From: Diospyros lotus
Lineage: Eukaryota; Streptophyta; Magnoliopsida; Ericales; Ebenaceae
Direction: 5' to 3'
NCBI RefSeq assembly: GCF_014633365.1
Contig: NC_068352.1
Coordinates: 32,707,310-32,771,309, forward strand
Length of the DNA stretch: 64,000 nucleotides
Shown here: positions 35,893 through 46,899 of the stretch, in pieces
How positions within the stretch are numbered: position 1 is the first letter of the stretch
Layout: each line of letters opens with the position of its first letter
Notes under the pieces: generated by a model
Told to the model about the DNA's origin: nothing
Database searches by the model: none
The model's input: only the letters and a program-made list of their open reading frames with translations
Translations under genes and position numbers: made by a program

Positions 35893-36068
35893 ATACCCCC
35901 ACCCCATCCGCCCCCCTTCTTTTTGACCTTTTTCTTTGTGTCTCCCTAGTTATTATGAGGCTGCTTCTATTGGTTGGTTTTGTCTGGATATGTTACTTTT
36001 TGGGTTATTGTTGAAATTGATTGGAGCAGCTGCTTTACTTGCTTGTCCAATTTTATGAAAATATATAT

Positions 36069-36508
36069 TGGCTAAATTTATAAATGTCCTTAAATTTTTA
36101 TGTTTTTTTTTTTATGATCACTTAATTTTTTTATTATTTCAATTATATCACTGAATTTGCATTTTTAATTCAATTTAATTCTTATATTATAATTTTTTTA
36201 TGTAACAACTTGAATTTTTTATTATTTTGATTATATTTTTAAATTTATTTAATTTTTACATTTTAACATAAAATGTGTATTTTATTATTTTATTATTTTT
36301 TTATACATAAAAATGAGCTAAATTAATTTAAAATTTTATACACAAATGTAATTAAAATAATAAAAAAAGAAATTATAATAAAAAAGAGTTAAAAGTATAA
36401 AAGTTAATTTAAAAAATAAGTTTAGTGATGTAATTAAAATAATAAAAATTTTAAATAATTATAAAAATACATAAAAATAAAAATAAAACAAAAATATAGA
36501 TTTAGCCA
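36069..36508. repeat. Family A palindromic AT-rich element, copy 4 (best preserved ends)
   Basis: Begins TGGCTAAATTTATAAATG and ends AAAATATAGATTTAGCCA, giving the inverted terminus TGGCTAAATTTA. Direct units in the left half contain TTTCAATTATATCACTGAAT and TTCAATTTAATTCTTATATT; the right half carries their inverse. It lies about 180 bp after the POLD3 stop codon. About 440 bp. Confidence 0.8.
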
Positions 36509-37013
36509 AATATATTTCATGATCACAAGGTTTAGAACGGGCGATTGCGCTCAACAAATACATATGGCAGCAAATTTGAATAATCTCTTAAAAACATTTG
36601 CGTTTGCTTTAATGTATACCATCTGGGAATATATGCTGCAACAGTGGCTATGGCCAAATCAATCCGTACCAGAATTTCAGTTTCAAACCTGTGAGGAATC
36701 CAAATTGGTTGTCCCAAAACTGAGAGAAATAGAGAAATTCTTGAGAATTAACCATTTTTACCAGCTTCGTGCTAGGTCATGCTACTTTCTGATCAACCAA
36801 AAGAATGCTCTCAATCGACGAGATTAGCTGCAAGCTGAAGAACAAAATGCAGAAATAGCAAAAGCCGATGCTTCCCAGGTAGCATAAGAAACTACTGCAA
36901 GTTTCCAAAATCAAAAGGAGAACCAGATCCCTATCAATCAACCGCTTGAGTAGAATGATACACGTGATATACATTTGGGCTTACAAAAGCAACTACCAAT
37001 ATGCATTCAGTTA
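36509..37013 (-). other. Probable 3' UTR and spacer of the UBTD-like gene
   Basis: Sequence following the minus-strand stop at 37014. Moderately AT-rich with no conserved coding signal. The part nearest 37014 is probably 3' UTR. Open frames of about 100 codons here match nothing I recognise. Confidence 0.4.
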
Positions 37014-40000
37014 TCAGGTGTCTCGAACCAAGTTCGTTGGCTCACTCAAAACATAATTTGGTAGTTCATATTTTGCACCTGCAAAAAGATTTGTTTAAGC
37101 CATTTTGTGTGCATTCAACCGAATAATGTAGAACAAGTGAGGAAGTCGAAATACAAAAATTTCAATTACAAGATTCCAAAAGTTTAGTGCAGAATCATGA
37201 CTACATTAGTTCTTAGCAGAAAATTCTTTTGGCTGGCTAGGAGACTGGGAGAATATTCACCACAAAAGAATATGAACGGTAAATAAGTAGAGCGCGAAGC
37301 ACCACATAAATACCTCTTTCATCATAACATACTGTCAAATCAGCACTTTGCAAGATGACCCCTGCGCTGTCCACAATTGCTTGGGCAAGTGTTAGATCAG
37401 CTTCAGCAGCAGCACGAAGTGCATCCCATATTTCTAGTGCAAACAAGAATGGTAATTATTTTCAGATTTTCTATACTTGTTGATGTGCCATGTGCAATCA
37501 AAGAGAGAGTTCGTATGCTGCTGAATGAAACATTTTTCTTGGGGGAATCAATTTTCCATGTGCTATTAACATATTATGTTCAGATATGGTATTTCCCCAG
37601 CAGATAATGAAATTCCAAGATCATTTCAAACTAGTCTAACCACCCAACACAATCTTGTGGATTCTTAATCTTGTCTCTCCTACATTTTAACATGCTGAAG
37701 TTTTTGCACACCTCCCATAGTCCTTCCTCTGAAAGGATTACATATAGGTGTTGGCATGTATTACTCGATTACATTTTCTAGAAAAGTGAAGTAACATTGT
37801 GTTGGGATCAAATAATGCAAATCAAGAAAATAAACACATAAATCAATGAGAAAATAATGACAAAAAATTAATGTGATTCAGTTCAACAACTTAGGTCCAC
37901 AATCCCATCACAAGGGGATATTCCATTAGTCAAAACAAACTAACCTCATGATTTCAGATAATTGGTCATGCCACACACCGGGGCTTTGGTTATTAAGCTA
38001 TGGAACACATGACACACAACCACAATAATCTGGATATATCTCTCCACATATTATAAGTGGTCAATCAACAATTGAACCAAGGTTGCCCTATTTATAGGTA
38101 CCAAATCACAATTTGGCAGGACTATATTTCCCAACTTATCCTAATTCCCTAATTAGAATCATCATTTGATAAGGATTATTTGAGAGACCATTCCTTCATC
38201 AGATTAATCTTATTAGATGAGATAAAATAATCCCAATCAATTTAAAATTTGAAGGTTATTTCAACACATCGGTCTCTGTAAGAACTCCCAAACAATGTTT
38301 AGGTAATTTACATTCAATACCTTTCCTTCCACCATAGTGAGGTGCAGTGTCCCAAAATTCCTCACGCATTTGCATAAGTTGAGTCTTTGTTATCTGTGGT
38401 GAATGCTTCCAAGGTTTTGGCTTTTGGATCTTCTTCACTGTGCCTGTGATGATAATTTAATTCCCACCCATGGATTAGCACATGATCACTAAAGCAAGAG
38501 TAGTTTAGTCAAGATTCAGTTCAGCCATAATCCAGCTCCATCAGTACAATAGACAGAACTAATCAAGGAAATGCATTATGAATTTCCTATTCACCTATAA
38601 ATTCTGAAAAACAAGTTCAATATTCTTAAAAAAAAAAAAAAAAAAGATGATAATCAAAACACACTGAAAAAAGAGGGAATGATTTGCTCCACTTCCATAT
38701 TCCCAATTGCTTTTCTATTCATGAAACTGAATTTTTCATTATGCATTAGCGCCTGTGTGTGTGTGTGTGTGATAGAGAGAGAGAGACAGAGAGAGATGGG
38801 TGTGCTAAGAAGCCAAGGTTAAGAGGAAAGACATGAAGGAACTTTGAAAAGACAAAGGATCATAACAATTCATATATGTTGACAAATTATTCTTATAGAT
38901 TTAGCACATGAAAAAGAATTGTGACTTCAAAAGGTTTCACATTTAAATCGTTTAACCCAGTCACGGTAAAACCAACAGCTGAAATAGATACTCTAAATGG
39001 CTGACCAAATAGGTCCAGCTATGTGATGAATTCTCACTTTCTTGATGCTTTTTTTTTTTTATTTACTTGCTTATTATTATTATGATGATACATAATACAA
39101 GCTTTTTCATAAGAAAGAAGAGTTAAGTTTTGCCACAACTATCTAAACCAAATGCAGAAACTTAGGTTGCATTCTCTTTATTGTTTTTTTGCCCGTTTTG
39201 AGTTTTTAGTTTTTCAAAATATTGAAAACACATTTACTTTACTATTTTCAAAAATGCATTTTTGGAAACAAAAAAAATATTTGTAAAGGAAATCCAAGTT
39301 TTGGGTGTTTTCAGCCAAAACACGCTGAAAACACCAAAACGCAAAAAACACCCCCTCACCCAATCTCGCACACATCTCTCGTCACTCTCTCTTCTCTTCT
39401 CTCTTTTCTCCTTTATTCCCTTCCTTCTCAACCCTCGGCCGTCAATTGCGCCCGCCACCGCCATGAGCCGCCGTCGACGGCTTCTTACCCTTCGATCTTG
39501 CTGATTTTGTCTCCTTTCTCCTTTTCCTTCTCTTGTTGATTTTTGGATATGTTGGTTGATGGACCCTTGGGTGTCAGGTAGTTGCCTTTGATAGCCGGAA
39601 ACCACCGGCCACGATGGTCGGTGGCGATTGACAATGCGTATATGGGCGAGTGTAGTTTAGTCGAACGTTTAAGCTTAGATCTAAGGAGATCTGTTAGATC
39701 TTGCTGATATTTGGATATGTTGGTCAATGAGCCATTGGGTGTCAGGTGGTTGCCTCTAATCACCAAAAATCATCGGCTGCGATGGCCAGTGGCGACTGGC
39801 AGTGTATTTTTCACTTGTGGTCGAAAATTAAAAATTAGATTTACGAAAATTCATCTGTTAAATTTGGTCCATTTTTGTATATGTTAATCCCATTGGCTTG
39901 GAGTGTCTAATGATAGGCTTTGATTGTGTGAATCTTTGGTTGGTGGTGGTCATCAGTGATAGAGAAGATGCAGGGCGCCGAAGAGAATAGAAGAAGAAAA

Positions 40001-42134
40001 GAGAAAAAAAGAAAAAAAAATTATTCTTAAATTTTGAAAATAAAATTATATATTTATTTAAAATTTTAAAAATATAGTATATCTATATTATAATTAAAAA
40101 TATAGGATAACATATACTATATTATTAAGTATATTATACATATTATGTATAATAATATTTAATATAAATTATCGGTAAGATGTATGTGAGTCAGTGAACT
40201 AAAACGCGGCCTAGGCAGCGCCGAGGTGCTAGGCGGCTGCTGGCCACCGCGATTATGGCCAAATCGACCACCTTAGGCGCCGGCCCGGCTAATCGGTACC
40301 GGGCGGCGCCTAGGCGGCCAAGGCGGGCGTCTAGCCGCGTGACCGCCTGGTCGATTATGGCCTAATCGGCTGCCTGGGCCGCGTGAATCGATTTAGTATA
40401 AATTTATTAGAGTTTTTGTTTCCCCTTACCCGTTACCCCTTCTCTCTCACGCGCACCGCCACCGTCTCTTGCAGTTGCAGAGTCGCCTCTCTTGTGCTCG
40501 CGCACTGCCATCGATTTCCCCTTCTCTCTCGTGTTCGCACACCGGTTGTAGAGTCGCCTCCGGTAAGCAGTAAGCAAGCAGCAACACTGATTTCCCCTTC
40601 TCTCTTGTGTTCACACACTAGTTGTAGAGTCGCCTCCGATTTCCCCTTCTCTCTCGTGCTGCTTGCTGTTGTGTGTTGCCTCTTTTGTTTTCTTTTTGTT
40701 ATTTAATTTAGGATTTATGTTAATATTTGATTATTTGTTATTCACTTATTTAAATATTTATTAATTATTATTATTAATGTTTTTAAAAATTTAATGTCAT
40801 TCCATTATTGTTGTATTATTATTGATTTATGTTGCATTATTAATGTTTTTCAACTTTGATTTAATTGAAAATAACATCAAATTACATCACAAAATTAAAA
40901 AATAAAAAAGAATAACAGTTTTCCTAGGCCCCGCCTAGGTGCTAGGCCCCAGCCTGGCGCCCGACTAGCGCCTAGCGCCTTTTAGAACACTGATGTGAGT
41001 AATTCATTAATCATAATTATTATTTTATTTTAATAGTAGAATTTCATTAAAAAAGAGTTAATTTTATTATTTAATAATTAAATTTATTAAATAAAATATT
41101 ATAAAATATTTTTTTAAAAATTATAAAGTAAACGTGTTTTTTAGTTTTCTATTTTAAGAAACAATTTTTAAGAATGATAAAAAATACACGTCTTCAAAAA
41201 TCTCAAAACATAAATAAAAATAAATTCAAAACTGAAAATTGAAAACAACGCAACCTTAATATTCAAATAAGATATTGTCAATGATCCAAGGGAATACATG
41301 CTTGCGGGTCATTCTCCAAAGTAGCATGAAAGCAAAGCCTTACCAATCCATTGCCCCAGCCCCTGAGTATAAACATTCGTAGTACAAACTGATGCAAAAT
41401 CTGGAAGTAGTCGAGCTAGAAAAAATTAGCCACAGGACACCATTGCAATTGACCGCAGTGTCATGATTCTATCAGAAATATTGACCTACCACATTCACAT
41501 TCCAAACCTAATTTTAACTGTCCTTCTCACTGCTGCCCATGCCTAACAGTAGCAGCCAAACTTGGTTCAAGTTTCCTAAGTCATTACGCCAAACTCAACC
41601 AATTTTGGTTGAATTTCTAAATTACTGCCCTCGTCAGAAGAGAGAAGATCTTAGGAACTGATAGAAATACTGAACAGGCTAATTCAGTAATTTTATCCCA
41701 GATTTTCCACAAAATAATTTCAGCTGACTAGGCCCAAAGCCTAATTGAGCATGGATTCTCTGAACAATAATCTGGAAGTAACATACTAACCCGAAGCATC
41801 AAGTTTTAGATGATATCACAACAATACAAATTAAGTAGATGTATCCATATAGTATAGATGCCAATATTCTAAGCTCCCGTAATCCAATCTAAGCTACGCA
41901 AACATAGCAAATCCAAAGATAATTCCTGCTATGCTAAAATATAAACATAACTAACCGCATAAACATCTGACAATCAGAGACAATGTCCGAACACACTTTA
42001 CCGGATGATGTGCCTAAACTTTGATAATCAAAGACAAACGCCTAAATTCGAGTAAAGTAATTAAGAGAACCGCGGCGCGGAATAGCGGCAAACTCACCAT
42101 CTCCTCTGCTCTCCGACGATCCAGCACATCCCAT
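37014..42134 (-). CDS. Short ubiquitin-domain-containing-protein (UBTD1/2) homologue
   Basis: Four exons on the minus strand join in frame: 42134-42098, 38443-38321, 37433-37314 and 37078-37014 (TGA), giving about 114 residues, the usual length of the short plant homologues. The conserved UBTD/DC-UbP N-terminal domain is complete: KPWKHSPQITKTQLMQMREE, FWDTAPHYGGRKEIWDAL, AEADLTLAQAIVDSAG, TVCYDERGAKYELPNYVLS. The C-terminal ubiquitin-like domain of animal UBTD1 is absent. The N-terminus MGCAGSS is a good N-myristoylation signal (Gly2, Ser6) with a possible palmitoylated Cys3. In animals the family bridges E2 enzymes and deubiquitinases; the plant role is not known to me. Intron 1 is 3.65 kb because of nested transposons, and intron 2 holds a solo LTR. 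Confidence 0.93.
37800..38266 (-). mobile_element. Solo LTR in intron 2 of the UBTD-like gene
   Basis: The 467-bp segment begins TGTTGGGATC and ends TTATTTCAACA (TG...CA, inverted TGTTG/CAACA). The flanking pentamers CATTG (37795-37799) and CATCG (38267-38271) are a probable target duplication with one change. On the minus strand it has CTATAAATAGGG, a good TATA box, which sets the orientation. No internal region remains. Confidence 0.75.
38755..38797 (+). repeat. (GT)n-(GA)n compound microsatellite
   Basis: About nine GT repeats followed by GA repeats with one interruption, inside intron 1 of the UBTD-like gene. Confidence 0.9.
39165..41255. mobile_element. PIF/Harbinger-like DNA element with TTA target duplication
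   Basis: Ends GGTTGCATTCTC and GAAAACAACGCAACC are an inverted pair (GGTTGCxTT), extended by weaker inverted similarity into GTTTTCAATTTTCAG-like sequence. Trinucleotide TTA flanks both ends (39162-39164 and 41256-41258), as expected for PIF/Harbinger insertions. The 2,091 bp include an 801-bp hAT-like element inserted later. The interior near 39340-39530 is CT- and Pro/Ser-codon-rich and may be captured host sequence. No transposase is seen. Confidence 0.6.
40192..40992. mobile_element. hAT-like non-autonomous element with perfect 8-bp target duplication
   Basis: Ends CAGTGAACTAAAACGCGGCC and CGCCTTTTAGAACACTG form an inverted CAGTG(T/A)xCTAAAA terminus. ATGTGAGT occurs at both flanks (40184-40191 and 40993-41000), the 8-bp duplication of hAT transposons. 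Subterminal regions are packed with CGCCTAGG-type motifs, typical of transposase-binding arrays. The centre has three to four repeats of TTTCCCCTTCTCTC and TTGTAGAGTCGCCTCCG. No transposase frame is present. Confidence 0.88.
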
Positions 42135-42544
42135 GGCGTTCCTCTTTAACGCACAGTCCTGAGAAGTCGAAGGAAGGCTAAATCATAGCGAGAGCTCAGT
42201 GTTTGGCGCTCCGGAAAATCTTCTGGTAAAGTTTTCCCGGAAAGAGCAGGAAAATTAGGGGGAAAGAAATGGATCGTTGAGAGGCCAAGATCGATTCAAT
42301 TTGCACTCTGAGAGAGAGTAATAGTAAATCACTACAGAAGAGAAGGCGGCTAGAGAAGAGTCGTATTAATAGTGTGGTTATTATTATTATTATTATTATT
42401 AGTGGTGGTTGGCTGTCACGGTATCATTCTAGCGGGCGTCGGCCAGAGCTTCTATCTCCTGTGCTTCGTCCTACAGTAAAGTCGTCTCCGACTCTCCCGC
42501 GCTCACGTGCCTCGGCATTCTTCTGATTTCTTAGCTGGAATGTG
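42135..42544 (-). promoter_or_regulatory. 5' UTR and promoter of the UBTD-like gene
   Basis: GC-richer stretch upstream of the ATG at 42134 on the minus strand. It includes a CACGTG G-box core at about 42506-42511. The leader probably begins within the first 200 bases. No TATA box was assigned with confidence. Confidence 0.4.
42379..42403 (+). repeat. (TTA)n microsatellite
   Basis: About eight ATT/TTA repeats in the region just upstream of the UBTD-like gene, near its likely promoter. Confidence 0.9.
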
Positions 42545-42690
42545 ATTATTGGTTCTAAGTTTGTATGGGCATTTAAATTTTGGTTTGAATTGAAAAATAG
42601 GGTAAAATTGAACTAAAAAATCTGGTTCGATTTAAAAAATCGATCTTCAATTCGACCCTGGTTTTAGAACCAAAAGACTGAATAAATTAT
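42545..42690. repeat. CGGTT-type dispersed repeat, copy 2 (short)
   Basis: Carries TTGAATTGAAAAATAGGG, CTGGTTCGATTTAAAAAATC and AATTCGACCCTGG, words shared with the other CGGTT-type pieces of this window. Non-coding. Confidence 0.45.
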
Positions 42691-42706
42691 TATTATATAT
42701 ATATAT

Positions 42707-43192
42707 GGGGTTAATCGTATATTTTATTTTTATATTTTAATTTTTTTTTCATGTAATCACTCTAATTTTTTATTATTTTGATTATACCTATTGACCTGTA
42801 TTTTTTATTTAGTTTAATTTTGGTACCTTCAATTTTTTTTATGTGATAACATAAACTTTTTATTGTTTTGATTATAGTTCTAAAACTATATTTTCAAACT
42901 AATTTAACCTATGTACTTTAACATGAATAGAATGTAACGTATATTTTGTCATCTTATTTTATTATTTTTTTTTACATATGAAATGATAGGAATTAAATTG
43001 ACTCAAAATACATGCCAATGAGTGTAATTGAAAAAACAAAAAGTTCAGATTATCACATGAAATAAATGTCAAACTACGAGAGTTAAATTGACTTGAAAAT
43101 TAAGTTCAATAATATAATCGAAATGACAAAAAATTTTGAATAATCACACAAAAAATAAGTAAAACTATAATGATAAAAATATGAATTTGACC
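42707..43192. repeat. Family A palindromic AT-rich element, copy 5
   Basis: Left GGTTAATCGTATATTTTAT and right ATAAAAATATGAATTTGACC are approximate inverse ends. The family words TGTGATAACATAAACTTTTT, TTTTGATTATA and AACTAATTTAACCTATGTAC precede their inverted versions. About 486 bp, the longest copy. Confidence 0.7.
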
Positions 43193-43254
43193 GTTTATGT
43201 ATATATATATATGTAGTATTGTTGTTCTATTTTTGTCTTGTTGTAGTAATTGTG

Positions 43255-43800
43255 TTGTATACAACAACATTTAGTTGCGTTGTGGACTGTACCAACCCAA
43301 TCAAGCCTGGCCCAACCCAGCTCCGTCTTGGTCCATGGCCCAATTCGACTCCATCTTGACCTAATCTTGGCCCATGACCCATAGCCCAATCTTGGCCTTG
43401 CGCTAGTTTGTGACAACCATCATCACCAATATGTGCTGGATGTTCTTACGCACATCCTCATTAATGCCAGATCGCATCCTCATTAATGAGGGTTCCGTTG
43501 ACACCATGCCATTGTCAGGGAGCTTTGTCTGCATCTGATATTCAGTCCCATCGCCCTGCAACGCTCGATGCAAGCATGCATACAGAATGATTTCTCTTCT
43601 TTCTATATAAACTAGCTCTCTCTAGAACTAAAATATGTTCTTCTCTAACCTATTGATACTCTGTCAACTTGTTTTTTTACTTATTTGAGTGTTTGAGTGT
43701 TTGCAAATACCAACCCCCCTTCGATGGATTGATCGTTAGAGCTTATTCTTTATTGTTGCAAGCTTACCTCCAACCACCCTTTTGGGTTGGAAGAAACGTT
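43255..43800 (+). mobile_element. LTR-like copy (Ty3/gypsy family), plus orientation
   Basis: Contains CCCATCGCCCTGCAACGCTC, CAAGCATGCATACAGAATG, CTATATAAACTAGC (TATA box) and CCACCCTTTTGGGTTGG-AAGAAAC. Each matches in order the minus-strand LTR at 46432-46794 (CATCTCCCTACAACTCTAG, CAGGCATGCACACAAGTG, CTATATATTCC, CCATCCTTTTGGGCC-AGAAGAAACA). A palindromic GTTGTATACAAC stands at both edges (about 43254 and 43798). The exact left end is uncertain. No internal region is attached, so it may be a solo LTR. Confidence 0.6.
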
Positions 43801-43879
43801 GTATACAACTGCAAATACATTGTTATAAATATAACCATATGTATTGTTATAATATAACAATTTACATGTACATATAGAT

Positions 43880-44590
43880 CGAATCGAACCGATTCGATCG
43901 TGCCCATATATAGTTTAGTTTTCGATTCAAAATGTTTACCAATTTTGGTTTCAGTCTAGTCTGAAACGAACTAATTGAACATCGCAAAAATTTAATAAAA
44001 ACTTATGATTCGAATAGCATGAAATTTTCATCTGCTCTTTATATTAACACAAGCTGTGAATTTTGAACTAGACGTCATGCCACATTCTAATAGGACCCCG
44101 TTTGTGTGTGATCCACTCAAATGAGAGGCTGTTTGGCTAGACTTTACTTAAAGAAGACTTTAAGTTATCTTTAGTTCCAAGTTCATTAAAACTTTTAAGT
44201 TAATAGAGTGTTTAGATTAAATAAGACTTAAATTAAGATAAGTAATATTTTAGTTAAATCAAAATAATCAAATAAAATTAATAAAAATTGTCAGTTTGAT
44301 TTAGTTTTTAAGTTTGACAATTTTGATTATTTCGATTCAATTCGGTCTCCGTATTAAAAAAAATGAAATAACTAAATCAATTAAAATGTCAAAAACGAAG
44401 TTTTTTATTAATTTTTTAACTTTTTCTCTTTTTTAGTTTTTTGGGTCGGTTTGAATTTTTCAATTTGTTCGGTTTGATCATCTATTTGGTTGGTTTAGTT
44501 CAATTTTTTATACAAGTTCGATTTATTCAGTTTGAGCAATTCAGTCGATTTATTAATTGAATTGACCAAATACTCACCCTTAATTTAAAC
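43880..44590. repeat. CGGTT-type dispersed repeat, copies 3 and 4
   Basis: 43880-43985 has GATCGAATCGAACCGATTCG and TTTCAGTCTAGTCTGAAACG. 44280-44590 has TTTCGATTCAATTCGGTCTC, an A-run, ATGTCAAAAACGAAG and then T-rich words with GGTCGGTTTGAATTTTTC. The second block is closely related to 63800-64000. Confidence 0.6.
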
Positions 44591-45480
44591 TATTAGTTAA
44601 AAATTGATTTGTTTGATAAAAGAGAATTCTATAAGTTAATGAGAAATTATAAAATGATCAAAAAGGACATATCATTTTTTTATAAATAAATTCATTAAAT
44701 ATCATTTATAATGAAATGTATAATTAATTATATTTTGTAACAAAACATATTTCGTATATTATGATTTAAATTTTTGTTTAATCAATATATTATATCTAAA
44801 TATATTCCATAAAATTTTATATTTTAAAATATATATATGTGTGTATAACTAAATTTATTACCCATCACTAACGATACTAAAGTTAGAGGGAAAGAAAAAG
44901 GAAAAGGGAAATGGAAATGGAAAGAGAGCTCAACACAACTCGTTGGCGATAGGTTTCATCACCTTCTAATCTTAGTGCTTCATCTTTCTCCTTTTATCAT
45001 TGATGTTTCTTCTTCTTATTCATATAGCGATCGTGCTCTTGATACCAAATGACAATGACCCAAAGATGAATAAGGTGAAGGAGGAAAATGGAGATGAGAA
45101 GAAACGAATACGAGGGTTAGAGATGTGGTTAAAAATCTTTAATTTGTTTGAGGGTAAAATAATCTTTTAATTTGGTCAAAGTCACATTTTTATTGTTAGC
45201 TTTAAAGTTTCAAAATTGGAAAGCTAGCCCATAATTTTTTGTTTTAATTTTTAAAGCATCAATCATATAACTTTTATGTTAGGTAATATTTTAATAATCT
45301 AAATGTTGGAATAGTCATATGGCAATTAATGAAATTTAAAAATTTTTACATCAGAGATGTGCTACGAAAACTTACACAAATCATATACAGTTTGAGTATT
45401 TAAGTAATGCAATATTACATCATATATAATATAATAAATACGCTTTAAATCTCAATGTCAGGTGGGTGTAGAAATTATTT
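44591..45480. other. AT-rich spacer, no gene seen
   Basis: No exon, RNA gene or defined transposon was recognised. A short purine-rich stretch lies at 44883-44930 and a CT-rich one at 44970-45010. Confidence 0.5.
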
Positions 45481-45539
45481 TTATACTGAAATCTTATTCT
45501 TCTCAGATTGTTAGGAGTTTACTATTCCTTCACTCTCTA

Positions 45540-46347
45540 GTTGGGTAGGTGTTCCTGGCAACGGCCTTCTTTATGGTGATGTAACTTGTCGCTCGCCTCT
45601 TTAGGTCGTCTAGGCTAGCAGAAGGCTTCCGAGCTAGCGAGTTGGCAAATGACCTCGATTGAGGCCCAACCATAATAGTGTGTAGAGAGATTGTCGGATT
45701 GAGGTTCTTGATTTGGATGGCCTCTTAGTTGAATCAATTCATGAACACCTGGAGTGACTCGCCTTTACCCTGTTTTAAGTTAATTAGGCTGGTCGAGGTT
45801 TTATGATGAACTCGCTGGTGGAGAAGTGGGTAAGAAAACGGGCAGTGAGATTGGAGAAGTCATGGATATAATTTGGCTCTAGAAAGGAGAACCACAACAT
45901 GACCAACTTCTTCAATGTGCTGGGAAAGGCTCGACACATGATCGAGTTCGTGCCTCCGTTTAGTAACATTGCAACATTGAACATGGTGAGGTGCTCCCGA
46001 GGGTCGATAGTGCCATCATATGGCTCTAAGGTACTAGGGAGGCAAAAACCATCCGGTAAAGGTAACCCAATAATGAATTATGAGAAATGATGGCCAGAAT
46101 AATACAATGATGTAGAAGGTGGGGGAATAGGGGTATGGGTAGCCTGATGGTGTTGGTGGCGGCTACCCTCTGCATCGTTGTCAACCCGTTCACTACGTTG
46201 GTCATGTTGCTGATTTCGGGTTAACTTAGCAATTTGGTTTTGAAGCTGGAGATGGTCTGGAATAGACCCTCCATGGTGGTTGGATTTTCTAAAAGGTGGT
46301 TAGTGTTTGGGTTTTCTAGGTTAAGGACACTTCTGGTTTTGGCCATG
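45540..46347 (-). pseudogene. Broken Ty3/gypsy gag fragment
   Basis: On the minus strand the frame opens near 46347 (MAKTRSVLNLENPNTNHLLE). After stops and frame changes it reaches a capsid-like block at about 45980-45790: CRAFPSTLKKLVMLWFSFLE, PNYIHDFSNLTARFLTHFST. This matches the retrotransposon gag domain with its WF-L-P-SI-F--L---F--HF pattern. Downstream to about 45540 further gag-like residues (SHSRCS, DSTKRPSKSRTS) are in pieces. No protease or reverse transcriptase follows. Confidence 0.75.
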
Positions 46348-46431
46348 GAAAAATAATTGAGATTGGTATGTGATGGTTTGGTGAGGTTTATGGGGTAGGT
46401 AGGTTTTATTGGACCCACGGTAGGTGCCAAA

Positions 46432-46794
46432 TGTTTCTTCTGGCCCAAAAGGATGGTTGGACATGAGCTTGTAGCGATAGGGAATAGACTTTGGTGATCG
46501 GCACGGCGGGAGGTGGCTGACACTTGCAAGCTCTCCAATACTCAAGCAAGTAAGAGATTAAAATAGCAGAGTATCAGTAAGATAGAAAATAACATACTTC
46601 GACATGTGATCAGGTTGGAATATATAGAGAAGTAAGGAGACCCACTTGTGTGCATGCCTGTTCTAGAGTTGTAGGGAGATGGGATTGAATAGTCCGGCGC
46701 CAACAAGACTCCATGACGGAGGTGTGGTGTTGACATGACCTACAGTAAATGCCGATAGGATTGGTAGTAGGCGCGAGAGTGTCAGAGTGTGACA
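46432..46794 (-). mobile_element. 5' LTR of the broken Ty3/gypsy element
   Basis: On the minus strand it begins TGTCACACTC and ends CCAGAAGAAACA, with CTATATATTCC as TATA box. The sequence right after it, TTTGGCACCTACCGTGGG, is the primer-binding-site type TGGCGCC(C)ACCGTGGG common in plant gypsy elements. It precedes the gag fragment in the expected order. Similarity to the 43.3-43.8 kb LTR continues past this edge to about 46880, so the true start could lie further right. Confidence 0.65.
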
Positions 46795-46899
46795 ATGATG
46801 ATGATGGTCGTTGCAGGCTGAAATTGGGTTGAGATTAGGCCATGGGTTGAGCGATTTTTGGGCCTTTTAAACTAGGTCAAGCCTGATCTGACCGATACG

